Positions 23,502 through 33,517 of a DNA stretch of 64,000 nt are shown piece after piece. Numbering within the stretch: the stretch's first letter is position 1; each line of letters starts with the position of its first letter. Both the position numbers and the translations under genes were made by a program. Source of the stretch: UKL13-2 sp036394575 (lineage in GTDB: Bacteria > Pseudomonadota > Gammaproteobacteria > Burkholderiales > Usitatibacteraceae); the NCBI GenBank assembly GCA_036394575.1, contig DASWEY010000077.1, positions 62,001 to 126,000 on the forward strand, given 5' to 3'. Under the pieces are notes generated by a model. That model was not told where the DNA came from. It saw only the letters and a program-made list of their open reading frames with translations, and ran no database searches.

Positions 23502-23505
23502 AAAT

Positions 23506-23582
23506 TGGCGGAGTGGACGGGACTCGAACCCGCGACCCCCGGCGTGACAGGCCGGTATTCTAACCAACTGAACTACCACTCC
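23506..23582 (-). tRNA. tRNA-Asp (GTC anticodon)
   Basis: The 77-nt cloverleaf has acceptor GGAGTGG/CCACTCC, discriminator G and an encoded CCA end. The anticodon stem-loop CCGGCCTGTCACGCCGG contains GTC, and the T arm is GCGGGTTCGAGTCCCGT. It follows tRNA-Val by 38 bp and is probably processed from the hupB transcript. Confidence 0.97.
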
Positions 23583-23620
23583 AAATTTCTACTGCGGCAA
23601 CGCCTGCCGGTAAAACCGGC

Positions 23621-23696
23621 TGGTGGGTGCTGAGGGGCTCGAACCCCCGACATTCGCCTTGTAAGGGCGACGCTCTACCAGCTGAGCTAAGCACCC
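23621..23696 (-). tRNA. tRNA-Val (TAC anticodon)
   Basis: The 76-nt cloverleaf has acceptor GGGTGCT/AGCACCC and an encoded CCA. The anticodon loop in CGCCCTTACAAGGGCG contains TAC. It begins 8 bp after the hupB stop codon, so it is very likely part of that transcript. Confidence 0.97.
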
Positions 23697-23704
23697 GAAG
23701 CCTG

Positions 23705-23977
23705 CTAGTTTAGCGTATCTTTCAACGCTTTACCAGCGCGAAATTTAGGAACTTTTGCTGCCTTGATCTTGATTGTCGCGCCGGTGCGCGGGTTGCGGCC
23801 GCTGCGCGCCGCGCGCTTGCCGACATAAAAGGTGCCGAAGCCGACCAGGGTAACCATCTGCCCTTTTTTCAGGGATGCACCCACTGCCTTGACCATGCCA
23901 TCCAGCGCACGTCCGGCTGCCGCCTTGGAAATATCCGCTGTCTTGGCAATGGCTTCAATCAATTCTGTTTTATTCAC
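23705..23977 (-). CDS. hupB: DNA-binding protein HU-beta
   Basis: The protein has 90 residues, the standard HU length, starting MNKTELIEAIA. The beta-arm signature GFGTFYVGKRAARSGRNPRT with Arg and Pro at the tip intercalates and bends DNA. It is a nucleoid-associated dimer. A near-consensus sigma-70 promoter stands 160-190 bp upstream. Its position between lon and the tRNA-Val/tRNA-Asp pair is the common betaproteobacterial arrangement. Confidence 0.97.
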   Translation of the reverse strand: MNKTELIEAIAKTADISKAAAGRALDGMVKAVGASLKKGQMVTLVGFGTFYVGKRAARSGRNPRTGATIKIKAAKVPKFRAGKALKDTLN

Positions 23978-24138
23978 TTAGTATCCCTTTCAAAAATTGG
24001 ATTTCGATGCCGCGCATCAAACAGCGGCGGACTGCCCATGGCAATGTTTCAGACTGTTTCGCGAATATGGAAGGTAATCGGATCGGCGACAGTGCCAGAG
24101 AAAACGGGTGGGCGATCAGGTATCGAAAGCAAGATGGT

Positions 24139-24168
24139 TTTATAGCAATTTGCCAAACGGCATGTCAA
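24139..24168 (-). promoter_or_regulatory. Sigma-70 promoter of hupB
   Basis: On the minus strand TTGACA (24168-24163), an 18-bp spacer, then TATAAA (24144-24139). It leaves a leader of about 155 nt before hupB and lies just after the lon terminator. Confidence 0.75.
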
Positions 24169-24191
24169 GATACTTCGTCATGTTTGCGCAG

Positions 24192-24225
24192 AAAAAAGCC
24201 CCGCATGCAACATCCCTGCGGGGCT
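24192..24225 (-). terminator. Rho-independent terminator of lon
   Basis: On the minus strand AGCCCCGCA and TGCGGGGCT form a 9-bp stem followed by six T, beginning about 28 bp after the lon stop. Confidence 0.88.
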
Positions 24226-24252
24226 CGGGTACGACGCGATCGCGTATCGCGA

Positions 24253-26670
24253 TCAATGTTTGGTGACGGCGGGGGCTTCTTCCTTGACGGGCGTTGCGGC
24301 AACCACCGGCACCTCGACGCTCTCGACCAGCGGCACCGGTTTTCTTTCAAGCGCGGTTTCGAGCACCTTGTCGATCCAGCGTACCGGACGGATGTCGAGA
24401 TTCTTGGTGATCTCGTGCGGGATCTCGGCGAGGTCCTTCTGGTTTTCCTCGGGGATCAGCACCGTCTTGATGCCGCTGCGCGCGGCGGCGAGCAATTTTT
24501 CTTTCAGGCCGCCGATCGGCAACACTTCGCCCCGCAAGGTGATCTCGCCCGTCATCGCGACGTCGCAGCGCACCGGGATGCCGCTCAATACCGACACCAG
24601 GGCGGTGGTGATGGCGATACCCGCGCTCGGCCCATCCTTGGGCGTGGCGCCTTCCGGAAGGTGGATATGCAGATCGTTCTTTTCGTAAAAGTCTTCCGCA
24701 ATGCCCAGGGTCTTGGCGCGTGAACGCACTACCGAGATCGCGGCCTTGATCGATTCCTGCATCACCTCGCCCAGCTTGCCGGTGGTATCGACCTTGCCTT
24801 TGCCGGGCAAACGCGCGGCTTCGACCGTCAGCAATTCGCCGCCCACTTCCGTCCAGGCCAGGCCGGTGACTTGTCCGACCTGATTGGTTTTTTCGGCAAT
24901 GCCATAGCTGTAACGACGAACGCCGAGGTATTTATCCAGGCTTTTCGCAGTGACCTGTACCTTGCCGTCCTTGTTCTTGGTGAGCTGCGCCTTGACCACT
25001 TTGCGACAGATCTTGGCGATTTCGCGATCCATGCCGCGCACACCGGCCTCACGCGTGTAGTAACGCGTGATGTCGCGCAGCGCCGCATCGGCGATATGCA
25101 GCTCCTCCTCCTTGACCCCGTTGGCCTTCATCTGTTTCGGCAACAGATACTGGCGCGCGATGTGCACTTTTTCGTCCTCGGTATAACCGGCAAGACGGAT
25201 GACTTCCATGCGGTCCAGCAGCGCCGGCGGAATATTGAACGAATTCGAGGTCGCCACGAACATCACATCGGACAGATCGAAATCGACTTCGACGTAATGA
25301 TCCTGGAAGGTGTGGTTCTGCTCGGGATCAAGCACCTCCAGCAGCGCGCTGGCCGGATCGCCGCGGAAATCCATGCCCATCTTGTCGACTTCATCGAGCA
25401 GGAACAGGGGATTGCGCACGCCGACCTTGCTCATGTTCTGCAGGATCTTGCCGGGCATGGAACCGATATAGGTGCGGCGGTGCCCGCGAATTTCCGCCTC
25501 GTCGCGCACGCCGCCCAGCGACATGCGCACGAATTTGCGATTGGTCGCCTTGGCAATCGACTGTCCCAGCGAGGTTTTGCCGACGCCGGGCGGGCCGACC
25601 AGACACAGGATCGGCGCCTTCAGTTTGTCGACGCGGCTTTGCACGGCGAGATATTCGACGATGCGTTCCTTGACCTTCTCCAGGCCGTAATGATCGGTGT
25701 CCAGCACCTTCTCGGCATTGGCGAGGTCGGAACTGACCTTGGTTTTTTTCTTCCAGGGCAGGCCGACGACGGTGTCGATATAGTTGCGCACCACGGTGGC
25801 CTCGGCGGACATCGGCGACATCAGCTTCAGTTTTTTCAGTTCGGCCTCGGCCTTGGCGCGCGCTTCCTTGGGCATGTGCGCGCCCTTGATTTTCTTCTCC
25901 AGCTCGTCGATGTCGGCGCCTTCCTCGGTTTCGCCGAGTTCCTTCTGGATCGCCTTGACCTGCTCGTTCAGGTAATACTCGCGCTGCGATTTTTCCATCT
26001 GGCGCTTGACGCGGCCGCGGATGCGCTTCTCGACCTGGAGAATGTCGATTTCGGTCTCCAGCAGGCCGAGCAGTTGCTCAAGGCGCGAGGGCACATCGAA
26101 GTTTTCCAGGATCTGCTGCTTCTGCTCCAGCTTCAGGGGCAGATGCGCGGCGATGGTGTCGGACAGTCGGCTGGCGTTGTCGATCCCCGACAGCGAGGTC
26201 AGGACCTCGGGCGGGATCTTCTTGTTCAGCTTGACGTACTGGTCGAACTGGCCGAACAGGCTGCGGCGCATCGCCTCGACTTCGTTGTTGTCCGATTCGG
26301 TCTGCGGAATCGGCGTGACCTCGGCCTCGTAGTTTTCCTTGACGTTCAGCACATGGTTGATACGGGCGCGATGAATACCCTCCACCAGCACCTTGACGGT
26401 GCCGTCGGGCAGCTTGAGCATCTGCAGGATGCTGGCGATCGAGCCGACGTCATACAGGTCTTCCGGCGTCGGGTCGTCGTTGGCGGCTGATTTCTGCGCG
26501 ATCAGCACCACGTTCTTGCCCTCTTCCATCGCCGCCTCAAGCGCCTTGATCGATTTCGGTCGGCCGACGAACAGGGGGATCACCATATGCGGAAATACCA
26601 CCACGTCGCGGAGTGGCAGCAACGGCAGGATAGTCGTGCTCATATCTTCTTCATGGGTGGAGAACGTCAT
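24253..26670 (-). CDS. lon: ATP-dependent protease Lon
   Basis: The protein has 805 residues, the usual Lon length. The substrate-binding LAN domain starts LLPLRDVVVFPHMVIPLFVGR. The AAA+ core has Walker A GPPGVGKTSLG and Walker B LFLLDEVDKMG. The C-terminal serine protease has PKDGPSAGIAITTAL, with the catalytic Ser after GP, and the partner Lys about 43 residues later. It degrades misfolded and regulatory proteins in the cytosol. ATG 26670 is chosen because AAGGA stands 7 bp upstream; Met10 is the alternative. The C-terminal tail of about 25 residues is Ala/Val/Pro-rich. A heat-shock-type promoter lies just upstream. Confidence 0.97.
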   Translation of the reverse strand: MTFSTHEEDMSTTILPLLPLRDVVVFPHMVIPLFVGRPKSIKALEAAMEEGKNVVLIAQKSAANDDPTPEDLYDVGSIASILQMLKLPDGTVKVLVEGIHRARINHVLNVKENYEAEVTPIPQTESDNNEVEAMRRSLFGQFDQYVKLNKKIPPEVLTSLSGIDNASRLSDTIAAHLPLKLEQKQQILENFDVPSRLEQLLGLLETEIDILQVEKRIRGRVKRQMEKSQREYYLNEQVKAIQKELGETEEGADIDELEKKIKGAHMPKEARAKAEAELKKLKLMSPMSAEATVVRNYIDTVVGLPWKKKTKVSSDLANAEKVLDTDHYGLEKVKERIVEYLAVQSRVDKLKAPILCLVGPPGVGKTSLGQSIAKATNRKFVRMSLGGVRDEAEIRGHRRTYIGSMPGKILQNMSKVGVRNPLFLLDEVDKMGMDFRGDPASALLEVLDPEQNHTFQDHYVEVDFDLSDVMFVATSNSFNIPPALLDRMEVIRLAGYTEDEKVHIARQYLLPKQMKANGVKEEELHIADAALRDITRYYTREAGVRGMDREIAKICRKVVKAQLTKNKDGKVQVTAKSLDKYLGVRRYSYGIAEKTNQVGQVTGLAWTEVGGELLTVEAARLPGKGKVDTTGKLGEVMQESIKAAISVVRSRAKTLGIAEDFYEKNDLHIHLPEGATPKDGPSAGIAITTALVSVLSGIPVRCDVAMTGEITLRGEVLPIGGLKEKLLAAARSGIKTVLIPEENQKDLAEIPHEITKNLDIRPVRWIDKVLETALERKPVPLVESVEVPVVAATPVKEEAPAVTKH

Positions 26671-26716
26671 GATCTCGTCCTTGGCTCATTGAGCTCAACA
26701 ATAATGGGAATAATTG

Positions 26717-26744
26717 AACTGGGGGCGACGGCTCCGAACTCAAG
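26717..26744 (-). promoter_or_regulatory. Putative sigma-32 (heat-shock) promoter of lon
   Basis: On the minus strand CTTGAG (26744-26739) and CCCCCAGTT (26725-26717) are separated by 13 bp. They resemble the sigma-32 consensus CTTGAA / CCCCAT-T. Transcription would start about 40 bp before lon. Confidence 0.5.
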
Positions 26745-26814
26745 CGAGTCGCCGGTTCGACGCAACTGTCGTGGCGGAACTTTTGCCGGATCGCGCGCGC
26801 TGGCGTGCGGACTG

Positions 26815-28080
<1,266 letters not shown>

Positions 28081-28169
28081 TACCAACCTCGATCAATCCA
28101 TAAGTTCCAGCGAGTTGCATCCTGCCCGGAACCACCCGCCAGACCGCGCAACATGGCGCAAAAAAGAGC

Positions 28170-28865
28170 CTACGCCTGACCGCGATTTTCCAGCACTTTA
28201 TCGATAATACCGTATTTCACGGACTCCTCCGCGGAGAGGAAATTGTCACGATCCGTGTCGCGCTCGATCACTTCGTAAGACTGCCCGGTGTGCTTGGACA
28301 TGATCTCGTTGAGCCGGCGTTTCAGGAACAGCGTTTCCTTGGCGTGGATCTCGATGTCGGAGGCCTGCCCGCGGTATCCGCCGGACACCTGGTGAATCAT
28401 GACGCGCGCATTCGGCAGCGAAAAACGCTTGCCCTTGGCGCCGGCCGAGAGCAGGAATGCGCCCATGCTGGCGGCAAATCCCGTGCACAGGGTGGCAACA
28501 TCGGGCTTGATGAACTGCATGGTGTCGTACATGGCCAGTCCGGCCGTCACCGAACCGCCGGGCGAATTGATGTACAGCGAGATATCCTTGTCCGGATTTT
28601 CGCTCTCCAGGAACAGCATTTGCGCAACGATCACGTTGGCGGTGGCATCGTTGACCTCGCCGACCAGGAACACCACGCGTTCCTTCAGCAGGCGCGAGTA
28701 GATATCGAAGGCGCGCTCGCCGCGGCCGGATTGCTCGATCACCATCGGGATATAGCCCAGGCCGGTGACGGGCGTATAGCCCATGCCGGCGTAGTCGTCG
28801 CGATGGCCCGGCGCCATGCCGGTCACATCGTAGGCGCGCGACTGATAGTCGTAGAAAGTTTTCAT
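28170..28865 (-). CDS. clpP: ATP-dependent Clp protease proteolytic subunit ClpP
   Basis: The protein has 231 residues. The catalytic triad is S133 (GFAASMGAF), H158 (MIHQ) and D203 (ERDTDRD). It forms the tetradecameric chamber served by ClpX. ATG 28865 overlaps the tig stop as ATGA. The N-terminal region before YIPMVIEQ is about 38 residues, some 25 longer than in E. coli, and Tyr/Asp-rich. Met17 or Met28 could be the true start, or the extension may be a processed propeptide. Confidence 0.95.
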   Translation of the reverse strand: MKTFYDYQSRAYDVTGMAPGHRDDYAGMGYTPVTGLGYIPMVIEQSGRGERAFDIYSRLLKERVVFLVGEVNDATANVIVAQMLFLESENPDKDISLYINSPGGSVTAGLAMYDTMQFIKPDVATLCTGFAASMGAFLLSAGAKGKRFSLPNARVMIHQVSGGYRGQASDIEIHAKETLFLKRRLNEIMSKHTGQSYEVIERDTDRDNFLSAEESVKYGIIDKVLENRGQA

Positions 28866-30166
28866 GCTCGTTTGATCTCCATGATTTCGTCGAATTCCCG
28901 GGTCACGGTCGTGACATCCATGGATTTCGCCGCCCATTCCACCACATTGTCCTCCAGCACCATGCCCTCGACTTCCTGCAGGCGGCCGGCATCGCTGTAA
29001 TACCAGCGCACCATCTGCTGCGGGTCTTCGAAAGACTCGGCGTGCTCTTCGACAATCGCACGAATTTGTTCGGGCTTCGCCTTGAGGTCGTTCTGTTTCA
29101 CGACTTCGTTCAGGATCAGGCCCAGCTTCACCCGCTTTTCGGCACGTTCGACAAACAATTCCAGTGGCAACTGCAAATCCTTGGTGCTCATGCCCCGCGC
29201 CTGCAAATCCTGCGCGGCCTGCTGCTGCAAACGACCCACTTCGGCATCGACCAGGGAACGCGGCAAATCCAGTTCGGCAACGGACAACAACGCGTCCATC
29301 ACCTGATCCTTAGTTTTGGCCTGCACGCGTTTTTTCAACTCGCGCTCAAGGTTATTCTTGATTTCGGCGCGCATTTTGCCGACATCGCCGTCCGTCACTC
29401 CCAACGATTTCGCGAATTCCGCATCGACTTCTGGCAGCTTGGCGGCATTCACTACTTTCACCGTCACCGTGAACTGTACGGTCTTGCCCGCCAGTTCGGG
29501 TTGGTAGTCCGCCGGGAAGGTCAGGTCAAAGGTCTTTTCCTCGCCACCCTTCATGCCGATCAGCGCAGCTTCGAAAGCCGGCAGCATGCGGCCCTCGCCG
29601 AGCACCACGCCGAAATTCTGCGCATCTCCGCCTTTGAATGGCTCGCCGTCCAGCTTGCCGAGGAAATCAATCACCAGGAAATCCGCATTGGCGGCCGCGC
29701 GGTCGGTTTTGTCGTAAGCCGCGCGCTGCTTGCGCAGCGTCGCGAGAGTGTTGTCGATATCCTTGTCGCTAACCTCCGCACCGAAACGCTCGAGTTTTTT
29801 GCCGGCGAGACTGCCCAGTTTGACTTCCGGGTAGATTTCAAAGGTCGCCGTGAATTCGAATTTATCCGCCGATTCGCCGCTGTTGGCGGGCGCAAACCGG
29901 GGGAAACCCGCGACGCGCAAGTTCTGCTTCTGTACCTCGACCGAGAAAGTGGTCTGCACGGCATCCGACATCACTTCCTGGCGCACCTGAAAACCATATT
30001 GGCTGGCAACCATATTGAACGGCACCTTGCCGGGCCGGAAACCGGGCATTTTGGCGGTGCGTGCGATATTCTTGAGTCGCGATTTGATTTCCGACTCGAT
30101 CTCGACCGCGGGCAGCGAGAGAACCAGGTTGCGTTCGAGTTTGTTGGTGCTGGCCTGTGCTTGCAT
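28862..30166 (-). CDS. tig: Trigger factor (ribosome-associated chaperone)
   Basis: The protein has 434 residues. The ribosome-binding tail carries MPGFRPGKVPFNMV, close to the family GFRxGKxP signature. A FKBP-type isomerase domain (about 150-245, with FLVIDFLGKLDGEPFKGG) and a helical C-terminal cradle follow. It binds nascent chains at the ribosome exit. ATG 30166 is chosen with CAGGAA upstream; the frame is open further upstream, but only across tRNA-Leu. It is first of tig-clpP-clpX. Confidence 0.96.
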   Translation of the reverse strand: MQAQASTNKLERNLVLSLPAVEIESEIKSRLKNIARTAKMPGFRPGKVPFNMVASQYGFQVRQEVMSDAVQTTFSVEVQKQNLRVAGFPRFAPANSGESADKFEFTATFEIYPEVKLGSLAGKKLERFGAEVSDKDIDNTLATLRKQRAAYDKTDRAAANADFLVIDFLGKLDGEPFKGGDAQNFGVVLGEGRMLPAFEAALIGMKGGEEKTFDLTFPADYQPELAGKTVQFTVTVKVVNAAKLPEVDAEFAKSLGVTDGDVGKMRAEIKNNLERELKKRVQAKTKDQVMDALLSVAELDLPRSLVDAEVGRLQQQAAQDLQARGMSTKDLQLPLELFVERAEKRVKLGLILNEVVKQNDLKAKPEQIRAIVEEHAESFEDPQQMVRWYYSDAGRLQEVEGMVLEDNVVEWAAKSMDVTTVTREFDEIMEIKRA

Positions 30167-30252
30167 GACAAATTCCTGTTTGAAAAGACTGACGGCGCCA
30201 ACGGCGCAAATAAGCGAGTGCGCCGGGAACGGGCGCTGGTGAAAATCATTGT

Positions 30253-30337
30253 TGGTGCGAAAGAAGGGACTCGAACCCCCACGCCTTGCGGCGCTGGAAC
30301 CTAAATCCAGTGCGTCTACCAATTCCGCCACTTTCGC
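30253..30337 (-). tRNA. tRNA-Leu (TAG anticodon)
   Basis: The 85-nt class II tRNA has acceptor GCGAAAG, D arm GGCGGAATTGGTAGACGC, anticodon stem-loop CTGGATTTAGGTTCCAG containing TAG, a variable arm, and an encoded CCA. It lies 86 bp before tig and may share its transcript. Confidence 0.96.
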
Positions 30338-30430
30338 CTGGCCCCGATTTTACCGCAAAGCGGGTGCCCCGCATTGCGCGCAAGCACTTTTTATTCGCGC
30401 CTGGCGCCGAAAACCCTTTGTTTTCACACA

Positions 30431-30436
30431 TATAAT
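30431..30436 (+). promoter_or_regulatory. Possible -10 of the hpnCDE operon
   Basis: TATAAT at 30431-30436 stands about 100 bp upstream of hpnC in a GC-rich setting. No clear -35 is seen at the right distance. Confidence 0.3.
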
Positions 30437-30534
30437 CGCGGTCACTTCAGGCATGAACGAAACCGCCGCCGCGCGCGGCGGCCTTAACCTTAACCCGCCC
30501 ACTCCCGCGATACCCCATTGAGAAATCTGTACCC

Positions 30535-31356
30535 GTGCCAGTAGATCATTACGAAAATTTTCCGGTGGCCTCGCTCCTGTTGCCCGGGCATCTGCGCCGG
30601 CCGATCGAAATCATCTATGCCTTTGCGCGTACGGCGGATGATTTTGCGGACGAAGGCGAACTGCTCGCATCCGAGCGCATTCGACTGCTGGACGAATATC
30701 ACCTGGAACTGGACCGGATCGGGCGTGGCGTGGCGCCGGCTACGGCCCTGTTCGTCAAACTGGCTGCGGTGATTCGCGAGCACGATTTGCCGCTGACCCT
30801 GTTCCACGACCTGCTCGACGCGTTCAAACAGGATGTCGTCAAGACGCGCTACGCCGATTTCGCCGAATTGATGGATTATTGCCGACGGTCGGCCGACCCG
30901 ATCGGCCGTTTGCTGCTGCATCTCAATGGTGCCGCCAATGCGCAAAACCTCGCCTGGTCGGATGCGATCTGCTCGGCGCTGCAACTGATCAATCACTGGC
31001 AGGACATCGCCATCGACTGGCAAAAGAACGACAGCGGACGCGTTTATGTTCCACAGGACGAACTGGCAAACTTCGGTTTATCCGAGGCCGATATTGCCGA
31101 TGGCAATGCCGGCCCGGCCTGGCAGGAAATGATGCGTTTTCAATGCGGACGGGCGCGGACACTGCTGATGTCCGGCAAACCGTTGACGCGCGAATTACCC
31201 GGCCGCATGGGTATCGAACTCCGGCTGATCGTGGCGGGCGGCGCCTGCATACTGGATAAAATCGATGCCGTCCGAGGCGATATATTTCGCCAACGACCCA
31301 GAATGGGCAAATGGGACTGGCTTAGAATCGCTCCGCGCGCCCTGCTAACGACCTGA
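30535..31356 (+). CDS. hpnC: Hydroxysqualene/squalene biosynthesis protein HpnC
   Basis: The protein has 273 residues of the squalene/phytoene synthase family. The first Asp-rich motif is ARTADDFADE and the second NHWQDIAIDW. In characterised systems HpnD makes presqualene diphosphate from two farnesyl diphosphates, HpnC converts it to hydroxysqualene, and HpnE reduces that to squalene. The start is GTG 30535. It is followed by hpnD after 10 bp. Squalene would feed hopanoid synthesis, but no squalene-hopene cyclase lies in this window. Confidence 0.92.
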   Translation: MPVDHYENFPVASLLLPGHLRRPIEIIYAFARTADDFADEGELLASERIRLLDEYHLELDRIGRGVAPATALFVKLAAVIREHDLPLTLFHDLLDAFKQDVVKTRYADFAELMDYCRRSADPIGRLLLHLNGAANAQNLAWSDAICSALQLINHWQDIAIDWQKNDSGRVYVPQDELANFGLSEADIADGNAGPAWQEMMRFQCGRARTLLMSGKPLTRELPGRMGIELRLIVAGGACILDKIDAVRGDIFRQRPRMGKWDWLRIAPRALLTT

Positions 31357-31366
31357 TACGCCACCG

Positions 31367-32200
31367 ATGACTCCGGACGAATATTGCCAGCAAAAAGCCG
31401 CCCAGAGCGGCTCCAGTTTCTACTACAGCTTCCGCTTTCTGCCGCCCGAACGGCGGCGCGCGATTACCGCCCTGTATGCCTTCTGCCGCGAAGTCGACGA
31501 CATCGCCGACGAGGTGCAGGATGTCAACGTGGCTCGCGCCAAACTGGGCTGGTGGCGCGCCGAAGTTGCCAGTCTGTTCGCCGGGCATCCCACACATCCT
31601 GTCAGCAAAGCCCTGCAACCGGCGACCCGGCACTTCGGACTCGATGAAGCCAGACTGAATGAAATCATCGATGGTATGGAAATGGATCTGTCGCGCCGCC
31701 GCTATCAGGATTTCGCCTCGCTGCAACTGTATTGCCATCGCGTGGCCGGCGTCGTCGGCCAGTTGTCGGCCAGCATTTTCGGCTTCAGCAACCCTGCGAC
31801 CCTGCAGTACGCCGAAAATCTCGGCCTGGCCTTCCAGATGACCAATATCATCCGCGATGTCGGCGAAGACGCGAGGCGCGACCGCATTTATTTGCCGCAG
31901 GACGATTTGCAGAAATACGGCGTGAGCAATGCCGACATTCTCGACCGTCGGCAAAGCCCGGCCTTTGAAAGGCTGATGGCGTTCCAGTCGCAGCGCGCAC
32001 AATCCCTGTACGACGCGGCATTTGCGGCACTTGCTCCCGAAGATCGGCGCGCGCAGCGGCCCGGCCTCATCATGTCGGCGATTTATCGCACCCTGCTTGA
32101 GGAACTTGAGCGCGACGGTTTCAAGGTGCTCAATCAGCGTACTTCGCTGACGCCGCTGCGCAAGCTGTGGATCGCCTGGAAAACCTGGGTGCTGAATTGA
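31367..32200 (+). CDS. hpnD: Presqualene diphosphate synthase HpnD
   Basis: The protein has 277 residues. Both Asp-rich motifs of squalene/phytoene synthases are intact: REVDDIADE and NIIRDVGEDARRDRIYLP, with YCHRVAGVVG between them. It should condense two farnesyl diphosphates to presqualene diphosphate. It overlaps hpnE at the stop codon. Confidence 0.93.
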   Translation: MTPDEYCQQKAAQSGSSFYYSFRFLPPERRRAITALYAFCREVDDIADEVQDVNVARAKLGWWRAEVASLFAGHPTHPVSKALQPATRHFGLDEARLNEIIDGMEMDLSRRRYQDFASLQLYCHRVAGVVGQLSASIFGFSNPATLQYAENLGLAFQMTNIIRDVGEDARRDRIYLPQDDLQKYGVSNADILDRRQSPAFERLMAFQSQRAQSLYDAAFAALAPEDRRAQRPGLIMSAIYRTLLEELERDGFKVLNQRTSLTPLRKLWIAWKTWVLN

Positions 32201-33510
32201 GCGTTGCGGCACCCCGTATCGCCATCATCGGCGGTGGTTATGCAGGGATGGCCGCCGCTGTCAGGCTGGCCGAACTGGGCCGCCAATCCATCCTGTTTGA
32301 AGGCGGCAAGGTCCTCGGCGGACGCGCCAGGCGCATCGATTATCGTGGGGTAGCGCTTGATAACGGCCAGCATATCCTGTCCGGCGCCTATGCCGAACTG
32401 CTGCGCATGATGGCGCTGGTCGGCGTTCCATCCGCGGCCTGGCGGCGCATCCCGTTGCGACTCGACATGCCGCCCGAATTTTCCCTGCGCGCGCCACGTC
32501 TGCCCGCCCCACTGCATCTGGCCTGGGCCTTGCTGACGGCAACCGGCCTCGGCCTCGGCGAACGCTGGGCGGCGATCCGCCTGATGCGCAGACTAGCGCA
32601 TGACCGCTTTGTAGTAGATCCGGCCTGGTCGGTCACACGCCTGCTGGATCACTATCGACAGCCGGCCCGGCTGGTACGCTGCCTGTGGCAACCCCTGACC
32701 ATCTCGGCGCTGAACACGCCGCCCGACTCCGCCTCCGCGCAGGTATTCGCCTGTGTATTGCGCGATGCGCTCGCCGCCAGCCGAGAAGCCAGCGACCTGA
32801 TCCTGCCCTGCGCGGATTTGTCGGCCCTGTTTCCGGAGCCGGCTGCCGTCTGGCTGACGGCGCGGGGCAATGAGGTACGGCTCGGCAACAGAGTTGTGCG
32901 CATTGATCGCGTCGACCGGGCCGGCACGCAACAATGGGCCGTTCATACGGCCGAGCCGGCGAGCAGCGAACAAAAATTATTCGAGCGCGTTATTGTCGCG
33001 GTCGCGCCGCATCAACTCGATTCGCTTGCGCTTCCTGTCACGCTGTTGCCGCAGGCGTTCGACTACGAACCCATCTACACCGTTTATCTGCAGTATGCGC
33101 AATCGGTCCCGCTGCCGCAGGCCATGCTCGGCCAGCTGTCAGGACATTGCCAATGGTTTTTCGATCGCGAGCACCTGTCCGGAAAAAGCGGGCTGGTGGC
33201 CGGCGTGATTTCGGCTTCCGGCCCGCATGAGTCGCTGGATCAGCATGAACTCGCGCAGCGTGTGCATGCAGAGCTCGAATCCCATGTTGGCGCCCTGCCG
33301 CCGCCGCTATGGTACAAGGTGATTGCCGAAAAATTTGCCACCTTCGCCTGCACCCCTGCCCTGAAACGCCCTGCTGCCGAAACCACCCTGCCCGGCCTCT
33401 ATCTGGCCGGCGATTTTGTCGCCTGCGACTACCCGGCCACACTCGAAGCGGCAGTGCGCAATGGCGCGCACGCCGCCGAACTGGCGCATGCCTCCCTGCC
33501 GATATCCTGA
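32197..33510 (+). CDS. hpnE: FAD-dependent hydroxysqualene dehydroxylase HpnE
   Basis: The protein has about 437 residues. The N-terminal FAD-binding Rossmann motif is IAIIGGGYAGMAAAV, and the C-terminal motif LPGLYLAGDF is typical of phytoene desaturase-like amine oxidases. It completes the HpnCDE route from farnesyl diphosphate to squalene. TTG 32197 overlaps the hpnD stop as TTGA and places the FAD motif near residue 7, as in relatives. GTG 32167 is an alternative inside hpnD. Confidence 0.9.
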   Translation: MSVAAPRIAIIGGGYAGMAAAVRLAELGRQSILFEGGKVLGGRARRIDYRGVALDNGQHILSGAYAELLRMMALVGVPSAAWRRIPLRLDMPPEFSLRAPRLPAPLHLAWALLTATGLGLGERWAAIRLMRRLAHDRFVVDPAWSVTRLLDHYRQPARLVRCLWQPLTISALNTPPDSASAQVFACVLRDALAASREASDLILPCADLSALFPEPAAVWLTARGNEVRLGNRVVRIDRVDRAGTQQWAVHTAEPASSEQKLFERVIVAVAPHQLDSLALPVTLLPQAFDYEPIYTVYLQYAQSVPLPQAMLGQLSGHCQWFFDREHLSGKSGLVAGVISASGPHESLDQHELAQRVHAELESHVGALPPPLWYKVIAEKFATFACTPALKRPAAETTLPGLYLAGDFVACDYPATLEAAVRNGAHAAELAHASLPIS

Positions 33511-33517
33511 CCGGACC

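Larger units (their letters stand above)
23053..23505. other. Gene-free stretch downstream of the tRNA cluster
   Basis: No supported gene lies in these 453 bp. They hold the candidate DUF2937 promoter region, a terminator-like hairpin (23320-23349), a degraded copy of the tRNA-Asp 3' end (23357-23382) and the real tRNA terminator (23475-23501). Short open frames here are GC-rich shadows without ribosome sites. Confidence 0.6.

Noticed and set aside
30167..30331. Upstream extension of tig
   Set aside because: It runs through tRNA-Leu; the family start and a ribosome site are at 30166.
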